NCBI RefSeq assembly: GCF_012939955.1
Contig: NZ_SPMY01000004.1
Location: 1-64,000, forward strand
Source: Candidatus Accumulibacter phosphatis
Lineage (GTDB): Bacteria; Pseudomonadota; Gammaproteobacteria; Burkholderiales; Rhodocyclaceae
Length of the DNA stretch: 64,000 nucleotides
Direction: 5' to 3'
Numbering within the stretch: position 1 is the stretch's first letter; each line of letters starts with the position of its first letter. Below the pieces are notes generated by a model, which was not told the origin of the DNA, made no database searches, and saw only the letters and a list, made by a program, of their open reading frames with translations. The position numbers were made by a program, and so were the translations under genes. This document shows, in pieces, positions 34,479 through 43,856 of this stretch.

Positions 34479-35751
34479 GTGCTGCTTCCGGGCTGTCGTG
34501 TTGAGCGCCTTTGCTCAAGCTTCCCTCCGTTCCAGGCAGCTGCGGTAGCGGCTGTCGACGCGTCTGGCGAACCACTCGGTGGTCAGCGGGCGGGTGATCT
34601 TGGGGCTTTTCAGTCTGATGCTCGGGAGCGCTTCCCTGGGCCATTTTTTTTTTGCCCGCCGCATCGGCAAGCGTGAACAGCCGGCTGTAGAGCGGCGACT
34701 GTTCAAAGGCGACGCTCTTCTCGAGCCGGAGATCGTTCTCGATCTCGGCCGCAGTCAACTGCAAGCGCGCTCGCAAAGCCAGGAGCGCACGCAGCGTGTC
34801 GCTGGCTTCGGCGGCGGGTTTGCCGTTCTTGTAGCGCAACAGGTCGCCGTCGAGCGCCAGCCGCTGGCCGCCAAGGCCTGCCACGGCAGCCTGGAAAGCG
34901 GCGTTACGGCTACTGTAGCGGCCGGCGTTGAAGTCGGCGAAGCGGTAGAGCATCTGGCTGTAACTGCTTGGGTAGTCGAGCAGAATGGCAATTCCGAAAT
35001 AGACGCCACCGCGACGGCTGAAGACCTCGTCCCGCACACTGCCCTGGCGCGGATAGGGGTAGCGGCGCTGGCCGACCTGCTCTTCGGCAAACTCGACACT
35101 AACCTGCATCGGACCGCCGGTGCGCACCGGGTTGTAGCCCGCAAACAAGGCCTTGCCGCCGGGAAGTTCCGAAATCATGTCGTCGTAAAGCGTGTTCATC
35201 TGCTTCTCGGTGCGCAGGGCGTCGATGCGGACCTTGTAGCTGTTGCCATCCGGGGATGTTTTGCTTACCGCCAGGTCGAGAACTAGCTGCGGGATGGCGT
35301 ACTTCTTGCGGCGCCGCTCGAGCTCCGTCCAGACGATGCGCGACAGGCCGGGAACCGACGGATCTGCCTGAAAACTCGATTCCTGAGCAATGACCGACAC
35401 CACTGCGCAGAGATTTTCGCCTGTCGGTGGAAGTCGCAGCGCAGCGAAAGCGGCAAAGATATCCGCCGCCCAGCCGGCGCGATCGGCGATCTGGTTGGGT
35501 AGCAGGCGGCTGACCAGCGCACGGCCTTCGAGTTCGTCGGGGTAAGGGGTAGGCTGCGGCCGCGCCAAGGGCGGCGCTGGCGGCACTTGGCGTGGGCTGC
35601 TCGCTGGCGCGGCTGATGGTGATTGCGCTTCGCGTGGCACTGGCGCCGGCCGAGATTCGTAGCCGCTGTCAGTGGCGCAGCCGGCGAGGGTGGCCGCGAT
35701 CAGCCACAGGCACCCTGGCGCGTGCCAGGTGGTCGGAGCGCAGATGCTCAC
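34468..35751 (-). CDS. DUF1615 lipoprotein, C-terminus frameshifted at A10
   Basis: 427 aa as read. A lipoprotein signal ([11 protein letters not shown]) and a Pro-rich linker lead to the DUF1615 domain with [24 protein letters not shown] and [19 protein letters not shown], resembling a lysozyme-like fold with Glu in QESSF. After LADAAGKKK the frame diverges into [18 protein letters not shown]. The other frame continues with a plausible family ending ([37 protein letters not shown]) and stops at 34515. The switch occurs at ten A (forward T 34644-34653); nine would restore it. The shifted frame also overlaps the SCO-like gene. The intended end is probably 34515. Confidence 0.85.
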   Translation of the reverse strand: MSICAPTTWHAPGCLWLIAATLAGCATDSGYESRPAPVPREAQSPSAAPASSPRQVPPAPPLARPQPTPYPDELEGRALVSRLLPNQIADRAGWAADIFAAFAALRLPPTGENLCAVVSVIAQESSFQADPSVPGLSRIVWTELERRRKKYAIPQLVLDLAVSKTSPDGNSYKVRIDALRTEKQMNTLYDDMISELPGGKALFAGYNPVRTGGPMQVSVEFAEEQVGQRRYPYPRQGSVRDEVFSRRGGVYFGIAILLDYPSSYSQMLYRFADFNAGRYSSRNAAFQAAVAGLGGQRLALDGDLLRYKNGKPAAEASDTLRALLALRARLQLTAAEIENDLRLEKSVAFEQSPLYSRLFTLADAAGKKKMAQGSAPEHQTEKPQDHPPADHRVVRQTRRQPLPQLPGTEGSLSKGAQHDSPEAALRT

Positions 35752-35752
35752 C

Positions 35753-37537
35753 CTACTCGCCCATCACGCGGCCCTCGCGACGCGGGTCAGCGCCGCCGAT
35801 GTAAGCGCCCTGGCGTTTCTGGATTGCCTGTACGCCGCTGCTCAAACCGATCTCCTTGACCGTGTGGCCCCTCGCTTGCAGGGCGCCTACATAGTCCGGC
35901 GAAAAGCGCTGTTCCTCGAGCAGGGTCGGGCCGTTCAGCGAGCCGAAATTGGGCAGGTTGATCGCTTCTTGTGGCGTCAGTCCCCAATTGAGCGTTCCAT
36001 AAAGCAGCTTGGCAGTGTAGTGGATGATCATCGCCCCGCCCGGCGAGCCGCCGCTCATCAGCAGTTCACCGCTGTCGTTGTCGAATACCAGGGTCGGGCT
36101 CATCGACGAGCGCGGACGCTTGCCTGGCTCGACGCGGTTGGCGATCGGCGTGCCGTTGCTGTCGGTCGGCAGAAAGGAAAAATCGGTGAGCTGGTTGTTG
36201 AGCAAGAAACCGCGCACCATCTGGCGCGCGCCAAAGGCGTCCTCGATACTGCTGGTCATGGCCACGGCCTTACCGTCGGCGTCCACGACGCTGATATGCG
36301 ACGTGCCGTACTCGACCTGCTCGGGCATCGGCGCAAAACTGGCTCGCAGTGGTGTCGGCGAACCCGCCGTGGCGACTTTCATGCTCTGCGCACCGATCAG
36401 GCGTGCTCTCGCGGCCAGGTAGTCCGGCCTGATCAGCGAATCCCAACTGCCGGCCGGTGCGGCCACGAAGTCCGGATCGGCGATGTACCTGGCACGATCG
36501 GCGAAGGCCAGACGCGAGGCTTCCGTGTAGTAGTGCATCCAGAGGGGATCTTCGAAGCGCAGAAAGGGCGCGCGCGTGCGGTTGAGAATCCCCAGGATCT
36601 GGGCGATGGTGATCTCACCGGAACTTGGTGGCGGGAAGCCGCAGATGCGGTAACGGCGCGGCGGCAAGGCCGCCCGCGGCTCGTAGGTCGCGCATAGCGG
36701 TGCCCGCCGCTTCGCCTGGTAGCCCGCCATGTCGGCCATGCTCAGCTGACCAGGATTATCCGGATGGTCACGCACCCGCGTGACCACCGCCTGCGCGACC
36801 TCGCCTTCGTAGAAGGCTTGCGAGCCTTCGCTGGCAATGCGCCGCAAGACCGCTGCCAGTTCAGTGTTGCGCAGGATTGTCCCTACTGCGTGCGGTTCGC
36901 CGTCGCGCTCGTAGAAGTAGGGGCCGGCCTTGGGGTCCTTACGCAGATCGCGTTCAGTCTTGAGCAGCGTGTACAGGCGCAGGCCAAGCGGAAAACCCTC
37001 CTCGGCGAGGGCGATCGCTGGCGCGAAAAGACGCGCCCAGGGAAGGCGGCCGTAGTCGGCGTGGGCCATTTCGAGCATCCGCACAGTGCCGGGAACGCCG
37101 ACCGCGCGGCCGCCGACCACCGCTTCGCGAAAAGCCATTGGCGTGCCGTCGGCTTTCATGAACAGCGTCTGGCTGACGCTTGCCGGTGCCGTCTCGCGGC
37201 CATCAAAAGCAACGACCTCACGACCATCGTAGTGCAACAGGAAAGCGCCGCCACCGATGCCGCTCGACTGCGGTTCGACCAGCGTCAGCACCATCTGCGC
37301 GGCGATCGCGGCATCGACTGCCGAGCCGCCCGCTTGCAGGATTTCCAGGCCGGCCTTGCTGGCCAGCGGATGCGCCGTGGCAACGGCGAAGCGTTGGCCA
37401 TTCCAGCCCGGCTGGTGGGTCGCCTCTGAGGCGCCTTCCGGCTGATTCAGCCCGGCGTGGGAGATGCCGCTGGAGGGTGCGTGCGAGCAGCCGACGGCGA
37501 GCAAAGCCGCGAGGAGAGCAAAGGGGACGAGTTTCAT
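35753..37537 (-). CDS. ggt: Gamma-glutamyltransferase, lipoprotein type
   Basis: 594 aa. It cleaves and transfers the gamma-glutamyl group of glutathione in the periplasm. A lipoprotein signal (LLAALLAVGC) begins it. Family features are QSSGIGGGAFLLHYDG and the autoprocessing site with catalytic Thr in EYGTSHISVVD (near residue 400), then RPRSSMSPT and GGSPGG. Length and motifs are complete. It follows the DUF1615 gene on the same strand with 1 base between. Confidence 0.95.
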   Translation of the reverse strand: MKLVPFALLAALLAVGCSHAPSSGISHAGLNQPEGASEATHQPGWNGQRFAVATAHPLASKAGLEILQAGGSAVDAAIAAQMVLTLVEPQSSGIGGGAFLLHYDGREVVAFDGRETAPASVSQTLFMKADGTPMAFREAVVGGRAVGVPGTVRMLEMAHADYGRLPWARLFAPAIALAEEGFPLGLRLYTLLKTERDLRKDPKAGPYFYERDGEPHAVGTILRNTELAAVLRRIASEGSQAFYEGEVAQAVVTRVRDHPDNPGQLSMADMAGYQAKRRAPLCATYEPRAALPPRRYRICGFPPPSSGEITIAQILGILNRTRAPFLRFEDPLWMHYYTEASRLAFADRARYIADPDFVAAPAGSWDSLIRPDYLAARARLIGAQSMKVATAGSPTPLRASFAPMPEQVEYGTSHISVVDADGKAVAMTSSIEDAFGARQMVRGFLLNNQLTDFSFLPTDSNGTPIANRVEPGKRPRSSMSPTLVFDNDSGELLMSGGSPGGAMIIHYTAKLLYGTLNWGLTPQEAINLPNFGSLNGPTLLEEQRFSPDYVGALQARGHTVKEIGLSSGVQAIQKRQGAYIGGADPRREGRVMGE

Positions 37538-37661
37538 GGTGGCAGGCCGGTGGACAGACCAGCGCTTTGTCTCATTGAAGACGGGCCAGCGTCAAGGGGG
37601 AAGGCAAGTCGATGCGCTTGCGCAAGCGCTGCGCCCCTTGTCCCGCAATCTATATCAGTAT

Positions 37662-38705
37662 ATGCTTATGCACATGATGAGAGCTCCTGGAACCCGACCC
37701 TCCTGGTGGCATGCGCTGCTGGCCAGTGTGATTGCCGTCGCCTCCCTTGCCGTGCACGCGCAAGCCTTGCCGACTCTTGTTGTCGAGCCGCATTTGGTCG
37801 AGCTGACGCTGCCCGCCGAGGCCCTGGTCGAGGCGGTCAATCAGGCAACCCTGGCGGCGCAGGTGTCGGGGCGGGTCGTCGAAGTGCGGATCGATGCCGG
37901 GCAGGCGGTGCGCAAGGGCGATCTGCTGATGAAGATCGACGCCCGTGAGGCCAAGGAAGCTGCGGCCGCCGCCGCGGCCGTGTTCGGCAATGCGCGCGCG
38001 CACTACCAGCGCACCCTGGGCCTGCGTCAGCAGGGCTTCGTCAGCCAGGCAGCGGTGGACAAGGCGAAAGCCGATTTTGACGCCGCACAGGCGGCAGCTG
38101 CGCAAGCTGCGGTGAGCGTGGAGCATGCGACGGTGTACGCGCCGATCTCCGGGATCGTCGCCGCGCGCTTGACCGAACTCGGTGAGATGGCGGCGCCCGG
38201 CCGGCCGCTGTTGACCATCCACGATCCGAATGGCCTGCGGGTCACCGCCAGCATCCCGCAATATCAGCTGCCGCAAATGCGCGCGGTCAGACAAGCGCGC
38301 GTCGAATTTCCCGAACTTGGCAAGTGGGTGGACGCCAGCAGTGTCACCGTGCTGCCGACCGCCGACGCCGCGACGCACGTCTCACCGGTACGGGTTGGCC
38401 TACCCGCTGGCGTCAGCGAGCTTGCCGATGTCGTTCCCGGCATGCACGCACGGGTGCACTTCGTCATTGGCCGGGCAAGCAAGCTCACCGTGCCGCAGGC
38501 CGCTGTCGTCAGGCGTGGCGCGGTGACTGCCGTTTATGTCCAGAATCAGGACGCTGTGCTGTCCTTGCGCCAGCTGCGCCTTGGCGAAAGCGTTGGCGTT
38601 GGTGAGATCGAAGTGCTCTCCGGTTTGCACGCTGGCGAGCACGTCGTTCTCGACCCGGTAAAAGCGGCCATCGCCCTGAAGTCGGCGAAGCTGCGGGGAG
38701 AGTAG
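37662..38705 (+). CDS. RND efflux periplasmic adaptor
   Basis: About 347 aa. A signal peptide (WWHALLASVIAVASLAVHAQA) precedes lipoyl halves (LAAQVSGRVVEVRIDAGQAVRKGDLLMKID and ATVYAPISGIVAARLTELGEMAAPGRPLLTI), the helical hairpin between them, and a beta-barrel region (GMHARVHFVIG). Several in-frame ATGs lie at 37662, 37668, 37674 and 37677; the frame is open to 37464, but that part overlaps the divergent ggt gene. The A/T-rich CTATATCAGTATATGCTTATGC just upstream or at the start could be promoter or operator. Forms an operon with the RND permease, 4 bases downstream. Confidence 0.9.
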   Translation: MLMHMMRAPGTRPSWWHALLASVIAVASLAVHAQALPTLVVEPHLVELTLPAEALVEAVNQATLAAQVSGRVVEVRIDAGQAVRKGDLLMKIDAREAKEAAAAAAAVFGNARAHYQRTLGLRQQGFVSQAAVDKAKADFDAAQAAAAQAAVSVEHATVYAPISGIVAARLTELGEMAAPGRPLLTIHDPNGLRVTASIPQYQLPQMRAVRQARVEFPELGKWVDASSVTVLPTADAATHVSPVRVGLPAGVSELADVVPGMHARVHFVIGRASKLTVPQAAVVRRGAVTAVYVQNQDAVLSLRQLRLGESVGVGEIEVLSGLHAGEHVVLDPVKAAIALKSAKLRGE

Positions 38706-38709
38706 GGTA

Positions 38710-41700
38710 ATGGGTGTTTCCGGCCGCATCGCCCGTTTCTTTGCCAGCTCGCAGATGACGCCCTTGCTGGCGCTGGTCGCGCTGTTGATGGGCGTTTTTG
38801 CCACCCTGGTCACGCCGCGCGAGGAAGAGCCGCAGATCGACGTCACCATGGCCGACGTGTTCATCGCCTTTCCCGGTGCGTCGGTGCAGGACGTCGAGAA
38901 TCTGGTGGCCACGCCCGCCGAACAGGTCTTGTCGCGAATGTCGGGCATCGAGCATGTGTACTCGGTGTCGCAACCGGGAATGGCGGTGATCACCGTGCAG
39001 TTCGAAGTCGGCGTCAAGTACAACGATGCCGTCGTGCGTCTTTATGACACCGTACATTCCAACCGCGACTGGCTGTCGCCTGATCTCGGCGTGCTCGAAC
39101 CAGTGGTCAAACCGCGCGGCATCGATGATGTGCCTATCGTTTCGCTGACCTTCTGGAGCACAGACCCCGAGCGCTCGGCTTTCGATCTGCAACAGGTGGC
39201 GCGCGCAGCCGAAGTGGACTTCAAGCGAATCAAGGGAACGCGTGACGTGTCCACGCTCGGCGGTCCAGATCAGGTGCTGCGCGTGTCGATGGACAGTGAG
39301 CGCATGAACGCTTTTTCGGTGACCCCGCAGGATATTGCCGCCACCCTGCGCGCTGGTAACGCCCGCCAGTCGTCGGGAAGTCTGGTCGCCGAAAACCGCC
39401 AAGTCCTCGTCGAAACCGGCAGCTATCTCGAATCCGCCGCCGACGTCAGGCAACTGGTCGTTGCCGTGCGCGGCACTGGCAGTGAGCGCAAGCCGGTCTT
39501 CATTGGCGATGTCGCTGGCGTCGACGAAGGGCCCGATCAGCCGCGCCAGTACGTCTGGTTCGGCAATCGAGACGGCGAGTTTCCGGCAGTTACCGTGCAG
39601 GTTTCGAAGAAACCGGGGGTCAATGCCGCCGACGTCGCCAGCGCCGTCATCGCTCGTGCCGAGTCGCTCAAAGGCACGCTGATCCCGGCCGGCGTCGAAG
39701 TCACGACGACACGTAATTACGGCCAGACGGCGACCGACAAGGCACAGAAGTTGATCGGCAAGCTGGTCTTCGCTACCGCTTTCGTGGTCCTGCTGGTCTT
39801 CTTTGCGCTTGGCAAGCGTGAAGCGCTGATTGTCGGCGTGGCGGTCAGCCTGACTCTTGCCGCGACGCTGTTTGCCTCCTGGGCGTGGGGATTCACCCTC
39901 AATCGTGTTTCCCTGTTTGCCCTGATTTTCTCGATTGGCATCCTGGTCGACGACGCCATCGTCGTCGTCGAGAACATTCACCGCTGGCAGGCCTTGCAGC
40001 CTGGCAAGCCACTGCTCGAAATCATTCCGCTGGCGGTCGATGAAGTCGGTGGTCCGACGATTCTGGCCACTTTTACGGTCATCGCCGCGCTGTTGCCGAT
40101 GGCTTTCGTGACCGGCCTGATGGGGCCGTACATGAGCCCGATTCCGATCAACTCGTCCCTCGGCATGTTCATCTCGCTGGCCGTTGCTTTTGTCGTCACC
40201 CCGTGGCTGGCCGCCCGGCTGCTGGCAAAGCCTCCGCAGGCTGCGCACTCGGCGGCTGGCGCTGCGCCGCACGCGGCGAGCGAGTCGCCAAGACCAAGCC
40301 GCCTCGAGCGCCTGTTTCGGCGCCTGCTGACACCGTTTCTCGATGCCCGGAAAGGTCGCGTGGCGCGCCGCTGGCTGTTGCTGGTCATCATGCTGCTGAT
40401 CGCGGGCTCGCTGTTCCTGGCAGCGGTGCAGCTGGTGGTCCTGAAGATGTTGCCTTTCGACAACAAGAGCGAATTCCAGGTCGTGCTCGACATGCCGGTC
40501 GGTACACCGCTCGAGGAAACCGCGCGCGTACTGCACGAGCTCGGCGCCGAAGTCGCAAAAGTGCCGGAAGTGAGCAATTACCAGGCCTACGCTGGCACCG
40601 CCAGCCCGATCAACTTCAATGGGCTGGTCCGCCAGTATTACCTTCGTGCTGCTCCGGAACTGGGCGACCTGCAGGTCAATCTGGTCGACCACCAGCAGCG
40701 CGCCCGCAAGAGCCACGAGATCGCCATCTCGGTTCGTGACGCGATCGAAGCGATTGGCAAGCGCGCCGGTGGCCACGCCAAGGTCGTCGAAGTGCCGCCG
40801 GGGCCGCCGGTTCTCTCACCAATCGTCGCCGAGGTCTATGGGCCCGACTACCGCGGTCAGAGAGCGGTGGCCAAGGAGGTGCGCAAGGTGCTCGAAGGGA
40901 CGCCGGACCTGGTGGCTATCGACGATTCGGTCAACGCCGGCGGCCAGCGCAGCGTCCTGCACGTTCTCCAGAACAAGGCGGCGCTGCTCGGTGTTGCGCA
41001 AAGCGACATTGTCGACGTCATAGGCATGGGCCTGGCTGGTGATGACGTCACGCCGGTGCACAACACCGGCTCGAAATACGAAATCCCGGTACGTCTGACC
41101 TTGCCAGCCGAGCAGCAGAGCACGCTAGACGCGCTGCTCAGGCTGCGCGTCCGCTCGCGCGATGGGCAGCTGGTGCCGGTTTCCGAACTTGTCGAGGTGC
41201 GCGAGATGGGGCGCGAGCAGGCGATCTACCACAAGAACCTGCTGCCGGTGGTGTATGTCGTCGCCGACATGGGCGGCAAGCTCGATTCGCCGCTCTACGG
41301 CATGTTCGCGGCGCGCAGCGAGATCGCCGGGCGCGCGCTGGAGGGGGTCGAACACGCGGCCGGCACGCTGGACGAGTGGTTCATCAAGCAGCCAAGTGCG
41401 CCGGACGCCTCGTACAGCATCAAATGGGACGGCGAGTGGCAGGTGACCTACGAGACGTTTCGCGACATGGGCATCGCCTACGGCGTCGGCCTGATCCTCA
41501 TCTACCTGCTCGTCGTCGCGCACTTCAAGAGCTATCTCGTGCCGCTGATCATCATGGCGCCAATCCCGCTGACCATCATCGGCGTCATGCCGGGGCACGC
41601 CTTGCTCGGCAGCCAGTACACGGCGACCTCGATGATCGGCATGATTGCCCTGGCCGGGATCATCGTCCGCAACTCGATCCTGCTGGTCGACTTCATTCGT

Positions 41701-41943
41701 CAGCAAGTCGCTGCGGGAATGGAGCTGCGCGAAGCGATCGTCCAGTCCGCTTCGGTGCGCGCCAAACCGATCGCGCTGACCGGACTGGCGGCGATGCTCG
41801 GGGCGATGTTCATCCTCGACGACCCGATTTTCAACGGGCTGGCCATCAGCCTGATTTTCGGCATTTTCGTCTCCACCCTGCTGACTTTGGTGGTGATCCC
41901 GGTGTTGTACTACGCAGCCTTCAGAAAGGAGAATCAGACATGA
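38710..41943 (+). CDS. RND family efflux permease (AcrB/HAE1-like)
   Basis: 1077 aa. It exports substrate by proton antiport. The twelve-helix layout includes IARFFASSQMTPLLALVALLMGVFATLVT at the start, and TM4 with FSIGILVDDAIVVVENIHR, which holds the proton-relay Asp pair (DD). The C-terminal copy has IGMIALAGIIVRNSILLVDFIRQ. Two large periplasmic domains lie between. It resembles the group with short linker and pairs with the adaptor upstream and the DUF2892 protein downstream (4-bp overlap). Substrate unknown. Confidence 0.95.
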   Translation: MGVSGRIARFFASSQMTPLLALVALLMGVFATLVTPREEEPQIDVTMADVFIAFPGASVQDVENLVATPAEQVLSRMSGIEHVYSVSQPGMAVITVQFEVGVKYNDAVVRLYDTVHSNRDWLSPDLGVLEPVVKPRGIDDVPIVSLTFWSTDPERSAFDLQQVARAAEVDFKRIKGTRDVSTLGGPDQVLRVSMDSERMNAFSVTPQDIAATLRAGNARQSSGSLVAENRQVLVETGSYLESAADVRQLVVAVRGTGSERKPVFIGDVAGVDEGPDQPRQYVWFGNRDGEFPAVTVQVSKKPGVNAADVASAVIARAESLKGTLIPAGVEVTTTRNYGQTATDKAQKLIGKLVFATAFVVLLVFFALGKREALIVGVAVSLTLAATLFASWAWGFTLNRVSLFALIFSIGILVDDAIVVVENIHRWQALQPGKPLLEIIPLAVDEVGGPTILATFTVIAALLPMAFVTGLMGPYMSPIPINSSLGMFISLAVAFVVTPWLAARLLAKPPQAAHSAAGAAPHAASESPRPSRLERLFRRLLTPFLDARKGRVARRWLLLVIMLLIAGSLFLAAVQLVVLKMLPFDNKSEFQVVLDMPVGTPLEETARVLHELGAEVAKVPEVSNYQAYAGTASPINFNGLVRQYYLRAAPELGDLQVNLVDHQQRARKSHEIAISVRDAIEAIGKRAGGHAKVVEVPPGPPVLSPIVAEVYGPDYRGQRAVAKEVRKVLEGTPDLVAIDDSVNAGGQRSVLHVLQNKAALLGVAQSDIVDVIGMGLAGDDVTPVHNTGSKYEIPVRLTLPAEQQSTLDALLRLRVRSRDGQLVPVSELVEVREMGREQAIYHKNLLPVVYVVADMGGKLDSPLYGMFAARSEIAGRALEGVEHAAGTLDEWFIKQPSAPDASYSIKWDGEWQVTYETFRDMGIAYGVGLILIYLLVVAHFKSYLVPLIIMAPIPLTIIGVMPGHALLGSQYTATSMIGMIALAGIIVRNSILLVDFIRQQVAAGMELREAIVQSASVRAKPIALTGLAAMLGAMFILDDPIFNGLAISLIFGIFVSTLLTLVVIPVLYYAAFRKENQT

Positions 41944-42185
41944 CCACCGATCGCGCCGTGCGTATCATGGCCGGCAGCTTCATCCTCATCTCGCTCGCCC
42001 TGGGCGTCGAAGCCAGCCCACTTTTCGTTTCGAAGCACTTCCTGTGGCTGACCACTTTCGTCGGCGCCAACCTCCTGCAGAGCGGCTTCACGCGCTTCTG
42101 TCCGGCCGAGAGCCTCATGGTCAAGCTCGGCCTGAAGCGGCTCGACGAAGCGTCCTGCAATCGCCCGGATTTGGGTCGCGGTTGA
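41940..42185 (+). CDS. DUF2892 small membrane protein
   Basis: 81 aa with two helices (VRIMAGSFILISLALGVEASPLFV and FLWLTTFVGANLLQSGFTRFCPAESLM). This is the YgaP-like DUF2892 fold with a conserved Cys-Pro (FCPAES). Such domains accompany rhodanese or RND genes linked to sulfide or persulfide handling, so the efflux operon may have a sulfur-related role; this is inference. The ATG overlaps the permease stop (ATGA). Confidence 0.88.
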   Translation: MTTDRAVRIMAGSFILISLALGVEASPLFVSKHFLWLTTFVGANLLQSGFTRFCPAESLMVKLGLKRLDEASCNRPDLGRG

Positions 42186-42353
42186 GGCGCGGAGCCAATG
42201 CAGCGGATACGACTTCTGCACGCTGCCCTCGCCAGCCGAGTTACTGGCTTGGGCGTGCCCCCGGGCAGCTGACAGGGTGCACCCGCCGCGAAACGCAACC
42301 TTCCTCACATCTGGCTTTGATTCGAGCGATTCGCAGGAATGGACGCTTGCACA

Positions 42354-42890
42354 TCAATCTCGGTGGCGCCAGGCTTGATTGGCTCTGCGCGGCCGCGCCA
42401 ACCGTCGAACTCCGAAGCAGGCCGATAGTTGCTCTCGCAATCGTGCAAACGCTGGATCAGTGCAATTCTGAAGGCTGATTCGACTGGTAATTCTTTCGTA
42501 AAGTGCTGAGGACCTGGCCAGCTTTTGCGCTCGGCAAATCAGTCGTATCGCTTCTTTCGGCTGGCGCGGCTTGCCGTCGACGCCGAACTCGAAACCTCTG
42601 GCACGAAGCCAGTCGCGAATAGGGGCAGCGTGCGACCAGTGCAGGCTTTCGCGAAGTACGTTGTCCGCACCCCACAGCCAGACGTCGACTTCAGGAAAAA
42701 TCACGAGGGACTTGGCGCGCTCGCCCCACACTTCCTGCAAATGGCCATCCAGAGTGGCCTCGAGCGTCAGTGGCGATTCGTGCTCCCGCCCACAGCCATG
42801 AAAGTCCAGCAGCATCAGGGCGTGGCGGAAGCGAGGCGCTTCTCGCGCCAACTCAGCACCGGTGCTCCGAACACCGCCGTCACGGCCCAT
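42354..42890 (-). pseudogene. Truncated second gene of an ATPase module
   Basis: The ORF reads ATG GGC (MGRDGGVRSTGAELAREAPRFRHALMLLDFHGCGREH) and then VDVWLWGADNVLRESLHW and AIRLICRAQKLARSSALYERITSRISLQNC. In-frame residues upstream (LTLTFRPH) lack a start, so the N-terminus seems lost. It resembles proteins encoded beside AAA ATPases in defence-like pairs, possibly with a TOPRIM/RloB-type fold. The N-terminal Glu-containing motif is missing. The assignment is weak. Confidence 0.5.
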
Positions 42891-42910
42891 ATGCGGACGG
42901 AATGTTAACG

Positions 42911-43570
42911 TTAGCGGCCGAAAGGAAAGTTGTCCTCGTCGGCGGGAATGTGAGCCAGGGCCAGTTTGCTTCGTCCGCGGCGAAAGGATGGCGCGTACGA
43001 CTTCTTCGCCCCTTCCGTGTAGTAGTTGTCGTTACCGCCCGGTGTCTTCTTCATCACCACCTTGAAACCTGGGCGCCCTTTGCCGACAAAGATGGACGGC
43101 GCGTGATCAGGGACCAAGGGGAACAGGTCGCGCTGCTGGGCGGGTGTCTCCGAGTCTGTCGTGCGCAGCCACAAGGTCTCGTGATTCAGCCCGAGCTCCT
43201 CCGTAGGCGCGTCAAAGCCAATTTCCAGTTCGTAGCGGACCAAGGTGTAGCGTTGCTTGTCGTCGGCCATCCGCGCACGGACAGCGGCAGGAATCGGCGC
43301 CTCAACTGCCAGCTGAAACGCCGCTCGCGAGCCCGCGTCTTCGCCTGGCCCTTGCCAGATCAACTTGTCGAAACTGGCGCTGCGCGAGAGCATGGTTTCA
43401 CGCACGGTGCCACGCGGGTGCACATGCACGAGATCGCTGAGCAGTCCGATCACATCCAGAAACGTCGTTTTGCCGCTGGCGTTTGGTCCCACCAAGGCCT
43501 GAATCGGTCCCAAGGTCCGGTCCACGGCTTTTAGGCTGCGGAAATGTCGGGTCTGAATACGGGAAAACAT
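42911..43570 (-). pseudogene. AAA ATPase, N-terminal half only
   Basis: 219 aa. The ABC/SMC-type start MFSRIQTRHFRSLKAVD and Walker A GPNASGKTTFLD are normal, and the region to YAPSFRRGRSKLALAHIPADEDNFP reads like the first half of an OLD/RecF-like ATPase. A stop then follows (42911-42913). The signature motif, Walker B and switch His that a functional ATPase needs are absent. The truncated partner gene begins about 20 bases downstream. The simplest reading is a deletion fusing two genes, leaving an inactive module. Confidence 0.75.
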
Positions 43571-43856
43571 CGAACGGAGGGTAACCGATGCAATGGCAAG
43601 GATCCGAGTATAGGTGATGTTTTCTCGATATCGCTGCAGGAATCCTCAAGAATCGCTGATGGGCGATATCCTGCGTGCCGGAATGCCGGCCATCACGAGA
43701 GGTGCCACAGGCTATCTGCCTTCCCGATCCCGGCAAGGCGACGAGCCTACAAACAGGGCCAGGCGCGACTTGGTGACATCTGCGAGCGACCGCCGGAAGT
43801 CGCGCTCGGGCGCTATGACTCCTGGTCAATGCGCCCGGCCAAGCCCCGGCTGCGCT

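Noticed and set aside
38509-40776. A 755-aa open frame on the minus strand opposite the RND permease
   Set aside because: It is a shadow of a GC-rich gene. Its composition is rich in His, Asp and Arg and no family motif is seen, while the plus strand has a full RND protein.
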